A stretch of DNA of 45,069 bases, taken from positions 1 through 45,069 of the forward strand of contig JAJZLP010000049.1 of the NCBI GenBank assembly GCA_021803325.1, written 5' to 3'. Positions 7,801 to 15,083 of this stretch are shown here, piece by piece. The position numbers were made by a program, and so were the translations under genes. The stretch is from Actinomycetes bacterium. GTDB lineage: Bacteria; Actinomycetota; Acidimicrobiia; Acidimicrobiales; UBA8190. Under the pieces are notes generated by a model. That model was not told the origin of the DNA, ran no database searches, and was given only the letters and a program-made list of their open reading frames with translations. Numbering within the stretch: the first letter of the stretch is position 1; every line of letters starts with the position of its first letter.

Positions 7801-8485
7801 CACGAGCAGCATGGTCCCGGCCGGGATCAGGACCGTGGACCCAGCGCTCGACGGGGCCACGCGGGTCGTGCTGGTCCGGCACGGCGAGGCTGCATGCAAC
7901 GTGAACGGCGTGGTCGGTGGGCCACTGGGCTGTACCGGACTGACGAACCGGGGCCGGGCCCAGGTCGAAGCGTTGGCCGCACGGCTGACCGCCAGCGGCG
8001 AGTTGCGTGGCGCCACCGCCCTGTATGCCAGCATCCTGCCGCGTGCGGTCGAGACCGCCTCGATCTTGGCTCCGGCGGTGGGCACCGGTCAGCTCCGGAT
8101 CGACACGCACTGCGCTCTGTGCGAGCTGCACCCCGGAGGCAGCGATGGGCTCGCGTGGGGCGATGCCGTGGCCCGCTTCGGCGAGCCCGACTGGGATGCG
8201 GACCCAACGACGCCTCTGGCACCAGGGGCCGAGAGCTGGTCGGGGTTCGTCCGGCGTGCCGCCGACGGGGTCGAAGGCGTCGCCGATCGGCATCCGGGCG
8301 AGACGGTGGTGGTGGCCTGCCACGCCGGGGTGGTCGAGGCCACCTTGATCGCCTGGCTGGGAGTTCCTCGGCCGCGCCTGAAGTTGCGAACTGGGCATGC
8401 GTCGATGACGGAATGGGAGCGCGACGGGACCGGGTGGCGACTGCTGCGCTACAACGACGCCGCCCACCTGGCCGCCTCGGGCTGA
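7781..8485 (+). CDS. Histidine phosphatase superfamily protein (phosphoglycerate-mutase-like)
   Basis: A 234-residue branch-1 histidine phosphatase. The phospho-accepting histidine is in 'VVLVRHGEAACN' near residue 29, and the second catalytic histidine in 'VVVACHAGVVEATL' near residue 185; 'LYASILPRAVETASIL' is the usual arginine loop. Such enzymes dephosphorylate sugar phosphates, nucleotides or other small substrates, and motifs do not fix the substrate. The start is the last ATG of the 26-bp array, the first one in this frame that is not closed after nine codons. Its first five codons are the same as those of the third mini-ORF (MSGDAG), so the array seems to have grown from this start region. 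Confidence 0.88.
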   Translation: MSGDAGGTSSMVPAGIRTVDPALDGATRVVLVRHGEAACNVNGVVGGPLGCTGLTNRGRAQVEALAARLTASGELRGATALYASILPRAVETASILAPAVGTGQLRIDTHCALCELHPGGSDGLAWGDAVARFGEPDWDADPTTPLAPGAESWSGFVRRAADGVEGVADRHPGETVVVACHAGVVEATLIAWLGVPRPRLKLRTGHASMTEWERDGTGWRLLRYNDAAHLAASG

Positions 8486-8490
8486 GAGCG

Positions 8491-8613
8491 ATGGCGCGAG
8501 GGGACCCGGCGAGCAGCCCTGCGCCGTGCCTGCGGGTGGTCACGTGTCGGCACTGTGGGCACCACGACCGGGACCCCATCACTGCCGCTGGCTGTGGCAG
8601 GCACCTGCGGTGA
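8491..8613 (+). CDS. Possible 40-residue zinc-ribbon-like mini-protein
   Basis: A short ORF starting five bases after the phosphatase stop. It encodes a CRHC pair and a further cysteine ('VTCRHCGHHDRDP', 'AAGCGRHLR'). It ends in TGA (8611-8613), but the same frame stays open beyond it and soon shows a second Cys-x2-Cys ('HTRCRGC', near 8640-8660). It could be a genuine mini-protein, the first half of an interrupted zinc ribbon, or chance. There is no strong ribosome site and no recognised family. Confidence 0.25.
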   Translation: MARGDPASSPAPCLRVVTCRHCGHHDRDPITAAGCGRHLR

Positions 8614-8815
8614 TGGTTCATGCTGAGCGGCGGTGGCCACACCAGGTGCCGTGGTTGCCCCGCCGGGGACGATCCGGGTCTGATCCGGGGTCGCCCGGCG
8701 GTCGTCGCTCAGCGGCCGCAGCGCAGGGACCGCCGCACGTTCGAGCGAGCGTTCACGCCATCTTCAACCAGTGCGAACCGCGGCGGTCTCGTGCACCTCG
8801 TCCGGTGGCGGGCCC

Positions 8816-10441
8816 TCAGCAGGCGTAGTCGCCGTCGACGCCCGTGTTGTTGGCGTTGTCGCTGTACTGGGTCATCAGGATCCCGCCGGTGGGGAGGTAG
8901 TCGCCGTGGCCAGCCGCATAGGAGAAGCCGGTGGTGCAATTGCTGGTCGGCTGACCGGTGTACCAGGCCAGCCAGATCGGCACCGGTGGTTGATAGTCCC
9001 CGACGATGTTCCCCCAGGTGAGCGGGGAGGTGTAGATGCCGACCGTGTTGATGCCCAGACCGCGCAGCTCGAGCAAGGCACCGGCGACGACCTGGGCGTT
9101 GGCACTGACGTCCGACGACCAGTTGGTCGGTTCGACGTCGAGCCACCAGGTGACGTCCGGATTGACACCCTGGTCCTGGACGTACTGGAAGGCGTACTGG
9201 GCGGCTTCGAAACCGAAGTTGCACTGTGGGTCGCCGTTGCACCCCGGCTGGTTGGTGGAGCTCGCCCCATCGGCCAGGAAGGTGTAGAGCTGCAGACCGC
9301 CACCTGCCCAGGTCGCCTCGCTGGTCAGGCACGGGTTGGGCGCCGATCCCGGCCACCCGGTGGCCTCGACGACGCCGATGGTGTGCCCCGATGGCAGGGT
9401 GGTGTTGCACTGGAATTGGGACACGTCGTACCCGAACGATCCCGACGGGACGGTGGTGTTGGTCACTGTCCCGGTGCCTGGGCCGTCGGCGATGCCGACG
9501 ATCGGCGAGTTGAGGTGCTGGGGGGCGGAGCCGAAGTTGCCGGCGTCGCCGAACGACGAGACCGCTCCGTTGGCGTCGGTCATCCAGTACCCGGTGTTGG
9601 TCACGCCGGTCCCGGCGATCGCCACGATCGGGTATGTCAGCGGGTCCCCGCCCAGCGATCCCTCGAACGGAGCGCCGAAGGAGTAGACGCTGCCGTCCCC
9701 GCCGGCGAGCCAGTAGCCCCCATTCCGGGCAGCGGCCATGCCGACGATCGGGCTTCCGAGCGGTTGGCCGCCCATCGATCCCTGGAAGGTCGCGTCGCCG
9801 AAGGAGAAGATGCCGCCGTCCGCCGCCACCATCCAGTAGCCGCCGCCGTCCACGGTGGCGGCCATGCCGACGATCGGGCTGTTCAGGTGCTGGCCGCCCA
9901 TGGACCCGAAGAACGGTGCGTTGAAGGCGAAGATGCCGCCGTCGGATGCCACCATCCAATAGCCGCCCGTGGCGGGATCGGTGGTCATCCCGACGATGGG
10001 CTTGTTCAGGTGTTGGCCGCCCATCGAACCGTAGAACGGTGCGTGGAAGGCGAAGATGCCGCCGTCCGCCGCCACCTCCCAGTAGCCGCTGCCGTGCGGT
10101 GCAGGAGTGATGCCGACGACAGGCTCGTTGAGGTGTTTTCCGCCCATCGAGCCGTAGAACGGCAGCCCGCCGAAGGCGAACACACCGCCGTCTTTGGCGA
10201 CGAGCCAGTACGACGCATTCGTCTGCGGCCCGCCGGTGCCGGTCGTGCCACTGCCGGTCGTGCCGGTGCCGGTCGTGCCGCTTCCGCTTCCGGTTCCGGT
10301 CGTGCCACTGCTGGTTCCGGTGCCGGTCGTGCCGCTGCTGGTGGAGGATGCGGTCAGAACAGCCCCCCCGCTGACCAGCGCTGTGGGCGCGACGAGCGCG
10401 ACGAGGACCGCTCCCACGGTGACGACCATGGCCCGCCGCAC
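8816..10441 (-). CDS. Secreted protein: six-repeat domain plus C-terminal GH25-like domain
   Basis: About 541 residues. The N-terminus is a signal peptide or anchor (RR followed by the hydrophobic '[20 protein letters not shown]'), then a Gly/Thr/Ser linker encoded by low-complexity DNA. Six repeats of ~41 residues follow, each built around 'YWMVASDGGIFAF', 'PFFGSMGGQHLN' and 'SPIVGM', as expected of beta-propeller-like blades. The C-terminal ~215 residues resemble a GH25-type barrel: 'FGYDVSQFQ' at the first strand, 'WWLDVEP' with the D-x-E pair of that family, 'VGIYTSP', and several cysteines suited to an extracellular protein. Peptidoglycan cleavage or cell-wall binding is inferred. GTG 10441 is chosen because it places RR just before the hydrophobic core; ATG 10430 (complement) is the alternative. 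Confidence 0.8.
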   Translation of the reverse strand: MRRAMVVTVGAVLVALVAPTALVSGGAVLTASSTSSGTTGTGTSSGTTGTGSGSGTTGTGTTGSGTTGTGGPQTNASYWLVAKDGGVFAFGGLPFYGSMGGKHLNEPVVGITPAPHGSGYWEVAADGGIFAFHAPFYGSMGGQHLNKPIVGMTTDPATGGYWMVASDGGIFAFNAPFFGSMGGQHLNSPIVGMAATVDGGGYWMVAADGGIFSFGDATFQGSMGGQPLGSPIVGMAAARNGGYWLAGGDGSVYSFGAPFEGSLGGDPLTYPIVAIAGTGVTNTGYWMTDANGAVSSFGDAGNFGSAPQHLNSPIVGIADGPGTGTVTNTTVPSGSFGYDVSQFQCNTTLPSGHTIGVVEATGWPGSAPNPCLTSEATWAGGGLQLYTFLADGASSTNQPGCNGDPQCNFGFEAAQYAFQYVQDQGVNPDVTWWLDVEPTNWSSDVSANAQVVAGALLELRGLGINTVGIYTSPLTWGNIVGDYQPPVPIWLAWYTGQPTSNCTTGFSYAAGHGDYLPTGGILMTQYSDNANNTGVDGDYAC

Positions 10442-11034
10442 CGGTCGGCACGCGCGTCCATCAGGCGTCCCGCGACCCGGTGAAGGCGCCAGGCGCAACA
10501 GACCCGGCGAGGTCCGGGGTCGGTGCCGCGACCAGTGGCCACCGCTGCGGGCGTGGTGGGCACTGGTTTTGGAAAGGCGAGATGTCACGTGCGGGTCCAC
10601 GAAGTGTCGGGCGGTCGCGACGGAGCGCGGCGCGTGATGAGGTGATGGCACGGCACGGCGATGCCGAGCCGTGACGATGCGATCGCCCCATTCTGCGAGC
10701 CCTGGGGTCACGATGCAAGGAACTTGTTGGAGCGACACGCGGTCGGAGCGGATGGCGGCGGCACGTGCGTCACGCCCGGTGGCGTACAGGGCTGGTCCTG
10801 GTGCGCGGTCGTGGCGGCGCGACACGATGCCCGCATGCGGTTGCCTGCCTGGCGACATGGGCGGTCGCCCGGCTGCGCCGACCCCGACGCGCGAGCCGGG
10901 ACCGACGCCGAAGAGCCGGAGCCGGTGCCGGAGCGGGGACGGGATCCGGGGCTGGCACGGGAGCGGCAGCCGGAGCCGGGACGGGAGCAGCAGCCGGAGC
11001 CGAAGCCGAAACGGGACCCGGAGGAGCCGCAGCG
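10442..11034. other. 593-bp gene-free stretch with low-complexity DNA
   Basis: No open frame here has recognisable protein features. The part near 10890-11034 is a purine-rich, GCCGGAGCC-like low-complexity tract just after the aroG stop. The middle part contains a strong palindrome at 10649-10673. I see no TANNNT hexamer on the minus strand in the first ~120 bases upstream of the secreted protein, so its promoter is unclear. Confidence 0.6.
10649..10673. other. 25-bp imperfect palindrome
   Basis: CACGGC and CGGC on the left arm pair with GCCG and GCCGTG on the right arm around a GAT loop, with a single A-A mismatch: ten base pairs in 25 bases. It lies ~360 bp after aroG and ~210 bp before the secreted-protein gene, both on the minus strand. 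It could be an aroG terminator without a U-run or a protein-binding operator. Confidence 0.5.
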
Positions 11035-12381
11035 TCAGGAGCGCAGGAGCTCTGCGACGCGAAAGGCCAGGTCGATGGCCTGACGGGCGTTCAGACGGGG
11101 GTCGCACGTGGTCGTGTACCTGAGGTGCAGTTGGTCCTCGACGATGTCGCCGAAACCACCCAGGCACTCGGTGACGTCGTCCCCGGTCAGCTCCACGTGG
11201 ATCCCGCCGGGCCACGTGCCGATCTGGCGGTGCGCGTCGAAGAAGGCCCGAAGCTCCTTCAAGATGTCGTCGAAGCGCCGGGTCTTGTGCCCGCTATCGC
11301 TGGCAAACGTGTTGCCGTGCATCGGGTCGCATGCCCAGACCACGGGGTGCCCGGCGTCGCGCGCCGCCGCGAACAGGGGCGGCAGCAGGTCGGCGGCGCG
11401 GTCTGCTCCCATGCGGGTGATGAGCGTCAGCCTGCCGGGGATCCGCTCCGGGTTCAGGCGATCACACAGCCCGACCAACTCGTCTCCGTCGACCGACGGA
11501 CCGATCTTGCAACCCAGCGGGTTGTGGACGCCGGACAGGAACTCGACGTGGGCGCCGTCGGCCTGGCGCGTGCGCTCGCCGATCCACAGCATGTGGGCCG
11601 AGCAGTCGTAGAAATCACCCGACAGCGAGTCGTTCCTGGTGAGCGCCTGTTCGTACTCGAGGATCAGTGCTTCATGGCTCGTGTAGAAGTCGACCTGGTG
11701 CAGCGTCTGCTCGGCGTGGAGGTCGATGCCGCAGGCAGCCATGAAGCGCAGCGCGGCGTCGATCTCGGCGGCGATCTGCTCGTAGCGGCGCCCCTCCTCG
11801 CTCGAGGCTACGAACTGCTGGTTCCAGGAGTGGACCTGGGACAGGTCGGCGAAACCGCCCTTGGTGAACGCCCGGATCAGGTTGAGGGTGGCTGTGGCGT
11901 GGTGGTAGGCGGTGACCATGCGTTGTGGATCGGCTCGGCGGGCGGCCACCGTGGGGGCGTCGTCGTTCACCATGTGCCCGCGGAAGGAGCCGATCTGCAG
12001 ATCGCCGACGCGCTCGGTCGGCGATGACCGGGGCTTGGCGAACTGGCCTGCGATCCGGCCCACCTTCACCACCGGCACGCCAGCTCCGTAGGTGAGCACC
12101 ACTGCCATCTGCAAGATGACCTTCAGCTTGTCCCGGATGGCGTCGGCCGACAGCTCGTCGAACGACTCGGCGCAGTCGCCGGCCTGCAGCAGGAAGGCGC
12201 GCCCTTCGGCGACCGCCGCCAATTGGCTCTGCAGGCGGCGCGCCTCGCCGGCGAACACCAAGGGGGGCAGGCCGGCCAGCTCCTTCTCCGAGCGCTCGAG
12301 CTCGGCCGGGTCCGGCCATTGGGGCTGCTGGCTGGCCGTGCGGGTGCGCCAGGTTTGGGGGGACCACCCGGTGGCGGACAT
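11035..12381 (-). CDS. aroG: Class II 3-deoxy-D-arabino-heptulosonate 7-phosphate synthase
   Basis: Condenses phosphoenolpyruvate and erythrose 4-phosphate, the entry step of the shikimate pathway. The 448 residues match the class II (plant/mycobacterial) enzyme throughout: 'FLLQAGDCAESF' with the metal-binding cysteine (C70), 'VKVGRIAGQFAKPRS', 'SFRGHMVN', 'DFYTSHEALILEYE', 'LSGVHNPLGCKIGP', 'ITRMGAD' and 'WACDPMHGNT' with the metal histidine. A C-terminal 'TTCDPRLNARQAIDLAF' completes the family. The ATG at 12381 coincides with the start predicted from a -10 hexamer six bases upstream, so the mRNA is probably leaderless. It is divergent from nadD, with only 37 bp between the two start codons. 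Confidence 0.96.
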   Translation of the reverse strand: MSATGWSPQTWRTRTASQQPQWPDPAELERSEKELAGLPPLVFAGEARRLQSQLAAVAEGRAFLLQAGDCAESFDELSADAIRDKLKVILQMAVVLTYGAGVPVVKVGRIAGQFAKPRSSPTERVGDLQIGSFRGHMVNDDAPTVAARRADPQRMVTAYHHATATLNLIRAFTKGGFADLSQVHSWNQQFVASSEEGRRYEQIAAEIDAALRFMAACGIDLHAEQTLHQVDFYTSHEALILEYEQALTRNDSLSGDFYDCSAHMLWIGERTRQADGAHVEFLSGVHNPLGCKIGPSVDGDELVGLCDRLNPERIPGRLTLITRMGADRAADLLPPLFAAARDAGHPVVWACDPMHGNTFASDSGHKTRRFDDILKELRAFFDAHRQIGTWPGGIHVELTGDDVTECLGGFGDIVEDQLHLRYTTTCDPRLNARQAIDLAFRVAELLRS

Positions 12382-12387
12382 GGCACC

Positions 12388-12393
12388 AGCGTA
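12388..12393 (-). promoter_or_regulatory. -10 hexamer TACGCT of a predicted leaderless aroG promoter
   Basis: On the minus strand TACGCT ends six bases before the aroG ATG (12381), putting the transcription start on the A of ATG. It lies back-to-back with the nadD -10, with 13 bases between them. Confidence 0.55.
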
Positions 12394-12406
12394 CGCGGTC
12401 GGGATC

Positions 12407-12412
12407 TAGGCT
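12407..12412 (+). promoter_or_regulatory. -10 hexamer TAGGCT of a predicted leaderless nadD promoter
   Basis: TAGGCT ends six bases before the GTG at 12419, placing the predicted transcription start on the first base of the start codon. Its -35 position would lie across the aroG -10 region and aroG transcription start. Confidence 0.55.
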
Positions 12413-12418
12413 CCGGCC

Positions 12419-13126
12419 GTGCCCAGGGAACCGGCCGGCGATGCGTGGTCGGACCTGCGCCCGGCGACAGCCGGGCGCCGGGTGCGGCGAACGGCACGGT
12501 CGGCGTCGGCATCGACGTCGGCGCCGGGGCCGGGGTCGGGGTCTCGGATCGGTGTGCTCGGTGGGACCTTCGATCCGGTCCATATCGGCCATCTGGTCGT
12601 GGCCCAGGAGGCCCGGTTCGCCCTGGCATTGGACCGGGTGCTGCTGGTGGTGGCCAACGATCCGTGGCAGAAGAGCGGCGATCGGCCTGTGACGCCGGCT
12701 GGGGACCGCCTGGCCGTGGTGGAGGCGGCCGTTGCGGGCGTGCCCGGCATCCAGGCCAGCCGGATCGAGATCGACCGGGGCGGCCCCAGCTACACGGTCG
12801 AGACGCTGCACGAGATCGCGGCAGCCGAGCCGGGTGCGGCGCTCTTCCTGGTGGTGGGGGCTGACGTCGTGCCGACCTTGCCGTCGTGGCATCGGGCCGC
12901 CGATCTGCCGTCGTTGGCCACCCTGGTGGTCGCCCGCCGGGCGGGGATGCCCAGGGTCCCCGATCCCGGTGGCTGGAGTGCCGTCCATCTGCCGGTTCCC
13001 AGGTTGGATGTGTCGAGCAGCGGGCTTCGGGCCAGGCTTGCCGCCGGTGCTCCGGTCGACTTCCTCGTCCCGGCGGCTGCCATCCGTTGCATCGCCGCCC
13101 GCGGTCTGTACGCTGGACCAAGATGA
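12419..13126 (+). CDS. nadD: Nicotinate-nucleotide adenylyltransferase
   Basis: Adenylates nicotinate mononucleotide to deamido-NAD in NAD synthesis. The nucleotidyltransferase signature 'GVLGGTFDPVHIGH' (about residues 45-58), 'VANDPWQK', 'IEIDRGGPSYTVETL', 'FLVVGADV' and the C-terminal 'VSSSGLRARL' are all present. The 235-residue product has a ~42-residue Arg/Ala/Ser-rich extension before the core, unlike most NadD proteins. The extended GTG start is kept because it coincides with a predicted leaderless transcription start. The stop overlaps the next ORF by ATGA, and rsfS follows, a common actinobacterial order. Confidence 0.93.
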   Translation: MPREPAGDAWSDLRPATAGRRVRRTARSASASTSAPGPGSGSRIGVLGGTFDPVHIGHLVVAQEARFALALDRVLLVVANDPWQKSGDRPVTPAGDRLAVVEAAVAGVPGIQASRIEIDRGGPSYTVETLHEIAAAEPGAALFLVVGADVVPTLPSWHRAADLPSLATLVVARRAGMPRVPDPGGWSAVHLPVPRLDVSSSGLRARLAAGAPVDFLVPAAAIRCIAARGLYAGPR

Positions 13127-13551
13127 CAGCGACGGCAATTGCAGGGTCCACCATCGCCTGGCCCGCCACAGGGTCCTCGCCCAGAAGGGCGGTCACGTGG
13201 CGAAGGGGGCGTTGTGGTGGTGTACCACGCTCGGGAGGGATCTGGCGCTGGCCTGCCGGTGCACGCGCCGCGGGTCGACCGGCTCCGGGCTGGCACGTCG
13301 CCGCAGGCTCGGGGCCCGCTGCCGGGCATGGTGCACACCCGGCCCGTGTCCCGGGCATCCACGTCGCAACAGGGCATCGCCGTCGGCGGGCGCCGGCGGA
13401 CACGGTGCTCGTGATCGCGGCGCTCGCCCTGCTGGCCGGCCTGGTCCTCCTGACCGTCGTGGTGATCGGCCGCGCCGAGCACCAGCTGCCTCGGGCGCTG
13501 CGCGTCGCGCCTGCCGTGATGGCCGGCGCGGCCCTGGCGGGCACCGCGTGA
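13123..13551 (+). CDS. Hypothetical small protein with a C-terminal membrane segment
   Basis: An ORF of 142 codons whose ATG overlaps the nadD stop (ATGA) and whose stop overlaps a GTG in the rsfS frame (GTGA). A TACGCT hexamer at 13109-13114 ends eight bases before the ATG. The first ~90 residues are Arg/Gly/Ala-rich with atypical codons (AGA, AGG, ATT) and look poorly coding. The last ~45 hold a clear transmembrane segment ('VIAALALLAGLVLLTVVVIG') and a second hydrophobic stretch. The membrane part may be a shorter real gene starting at a GTG near 13405-13411. No family is recognised. Confidence 0.35.
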   Translation: MTATAIAGSTIAWPATGSSPRRAVTWRRGRCGGVPRSGGIWRWPAGARAAGRPAPGWHVAAGSGPAAGHGAHPARVPGIHVATGHRRRRAPADTVLVIAALALLAGLVLLTVVVIGRAEHQLPRALRVAPAVMAGAALAGTA

Positions 13552-13628
13552 GCCCGGAGCGAGGGACAGGTGGCGCACCGGAGCCGGGGGGCCAGCCGCG
13601 TCGAGCGAGCGACGGCGACCTGGCCCGG

Positions 13629-14072
13629 ATGTCGGACGACGGGGGCGGTCCGGCTTCAGCCATGGTGTTGAGCGCCGCTGCTCACGCGACGGCGAGCGAG
13701 CCCGATGTGCCGGCCACCGCGCTTGTCGCTGCCCGCGCCGCCGATGCGAAGCAGGGCGAGCGCACCACCGTCCTGGCGATGGGCGAGCTGTTGGTGGTCA
13801 CCGACGCCTTCGTCGTCACGTCGGGGCGCAACACGCGCCAGGTCAAGACCATCGTCGACGAGGTCGAGGCCCAGGTCAAGCGCCAGACCGGCATCTCCCC
13901 ACGGCGGGTGGAGGGGCTCGGCGACCTCCAATGGGTGCTCATGGACTACGGCGACATGGTCGTCCACGTCTTCCTCGACGACACACGGGATCTCTACGAC
14001 CTCGAGCGCCTGTGGGGTGACGCCCCGCGGGTCGAATGGTCCGGTGCTGTCGCCGGGGTGTCGTCGAGCTGA
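13629..14072 (+). CDS. rsfS: Ribosomal silencing factor RsfS
   Basis: RsfS (DUF143) binds ribosomal protein L14 and blocks subunit joining when nutrients are scarce. The core is unmistakable: 'TTVLAMGELLVVTDAFVVTSG', 'NTRQVKTIVDEVE', 'VEGLGDLQWVLMDYGD' and 'VVHVFLDDTRDLYDLERLWG'. The start is uncertain: GTG 13548 overlaps the preceding stop (GTGA), ATG 13629 gives 147 residues, and ATG 13662 gives 136, closest to the family's usual length. None has a strong ribosome site. Its position after nadD is standard. Confidence 0.92.
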   Translation: MSDDGGGPASAMVLSAAAHATASEPDVPATALVAARAADAKQGERTTVLAMGELLVVTDAFVVTSGRNTRQVKTIVDEVEAQVKRQTGISPRRVEGLGDLQWVLMDYGDMVVHVFLDDTRDLYDLERLWGDAPRVEWSGAVAGVSSS

Positions 14073-14351
14073 CCGACGCGCGAGCGCACATCCCTGGCTT
14101 GGGCCATGGGGCCGAGCGGGCTCGGGCAAACCTTCCAGGCCACGCGTCGGTGTCACACCGTGGACGCGACGGAGGCCCCGGTTCTGTCGGACCGGCCAGT
14201 GATGACCGGCGCCAGCGCGCACCGACAGGGCATGCGCGCACCGGATCGGCAGCGTGCTCCCCGGTCGAGGTCGAGGCGTCGACGATGGGGCCGAGCCCTG
14301 TCGCGACGGTGCCGATCTCCGTGGCGACGTTCCCAGTCCGACGAGCGGGTG

Positions 14352-15083
14352 TCAGGCGGGAGCGAGTGCTGCGTACTGCGCCCGGGTGGCCACGTTCACC
14401 AGCGCGCCATCAGGCTGGGGTACCGACGCCGGCTGGCCGGCGATCTCGAAGGTCACCCCGGTGACCCCCGACAGGTCGCCGGTGATGGTGAACACGATCT
14501 GGGCAATGGCCTGGATCTGTGCCTGTCCGGCCAGCTGACCGAAGGCAGCGCTCAGATCGACCGTGGCGACGTTGTTGACGATCTGGGTGCCCCCGAGGAC
14601 CTTCGTCTGTGCGGGGATCTGGCCCTGCAGGCCGGTGGCGGCCTCGGTGCTGTTCGGTCCGGCGATGAGCGCCTGCAGGATCGACACCAGGTCGCTGGGT
14701 GACGGGACGACCCGATCGACCGCCACCAGCCGCGAGGTGGGTGCGACCAGGTAGATCTGCAGGGTCAGTCGCTGCGAGGTGTACGGCGCGATCGTGGTCG
14801 CACCACCCGGCGGACCACTTGACGCGGCCGGGTCCAGCAGGGAGAAGGGTACGGCGGCGTGGGTGATCGGCGACGGATGGGTCCCGATCGGCACCCCACA
14901 GCCGGCGACCAGGGCTCCCCCGAGCAGGCATCCGGCCATGGCGAGCGCGGCGGTCGCCGTGGTGGGCCACCGGTGCAGCCTGGGTCGGTCTCTCGATCCG
15001 GTGGCCGGCCCCCCGCGTCGAGGGGCGCCGGCGCACCCCGGGCGCCGACGGGCGGTGCCGGTTGCAGCGTTGGCTGGGCTCAC
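14352..15083 (-). CDS. LpqB-like lipoprotein with a GerMN domain
   Basis: A 243-residue predicted lipoprotein. After a ~40-residue basic N-terminus comes a hydrophobic segment ending in the lipobox LVAGC (cysteine 62). The remainder is a GerMN-type domain: 'LTLQIYLVAPTSRLVAVDR', 'DLVSILQALIAGP', 'VNNVATVDLSAAF', 'IAQIVFTITG'. In mycobacteria the third gene of the mtrA-mtrB-lpqB operon encodes a lipoprotein with a GerMN domain plus a long C-terminal part. This one holds the same operon position but lacks that C-terminal region. Its ATG overlaps the kinase stop by four bases. A role in modulating the sensor kinase at the envelope is inferred from context. Confidence 0.82.
   Translation of the reverse strand: MSPANAATGTARRRPGCAGAPRRGGPATGSRDRPRLHRWPTTATAALAMAGCLLGGALVAGCGVPIGTHPSPITHAAVPFSLLDPAASSGPPGGATTIAPYTSQRLTLQIYLVAPTSRLVAVDRVVPSPSDLVSILQALIAGPNSTEAATGLQGQIPAQTKVLGGTQIVNNVATVDLSAAFGQLAGQAQIQAIAQIVFTITGDLSGVTGVTFEIAGQPASVPQPDGALVNVATRAQYAALAPA

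Noticed and set aside
10661..11083. A 140-codon plus-strand ORF rich in Pro/Glu/Arg
   Set aside because: It derives from the low-complexity GCCGGAGCC tract, runs into the antisense of aroG and has no start signal.
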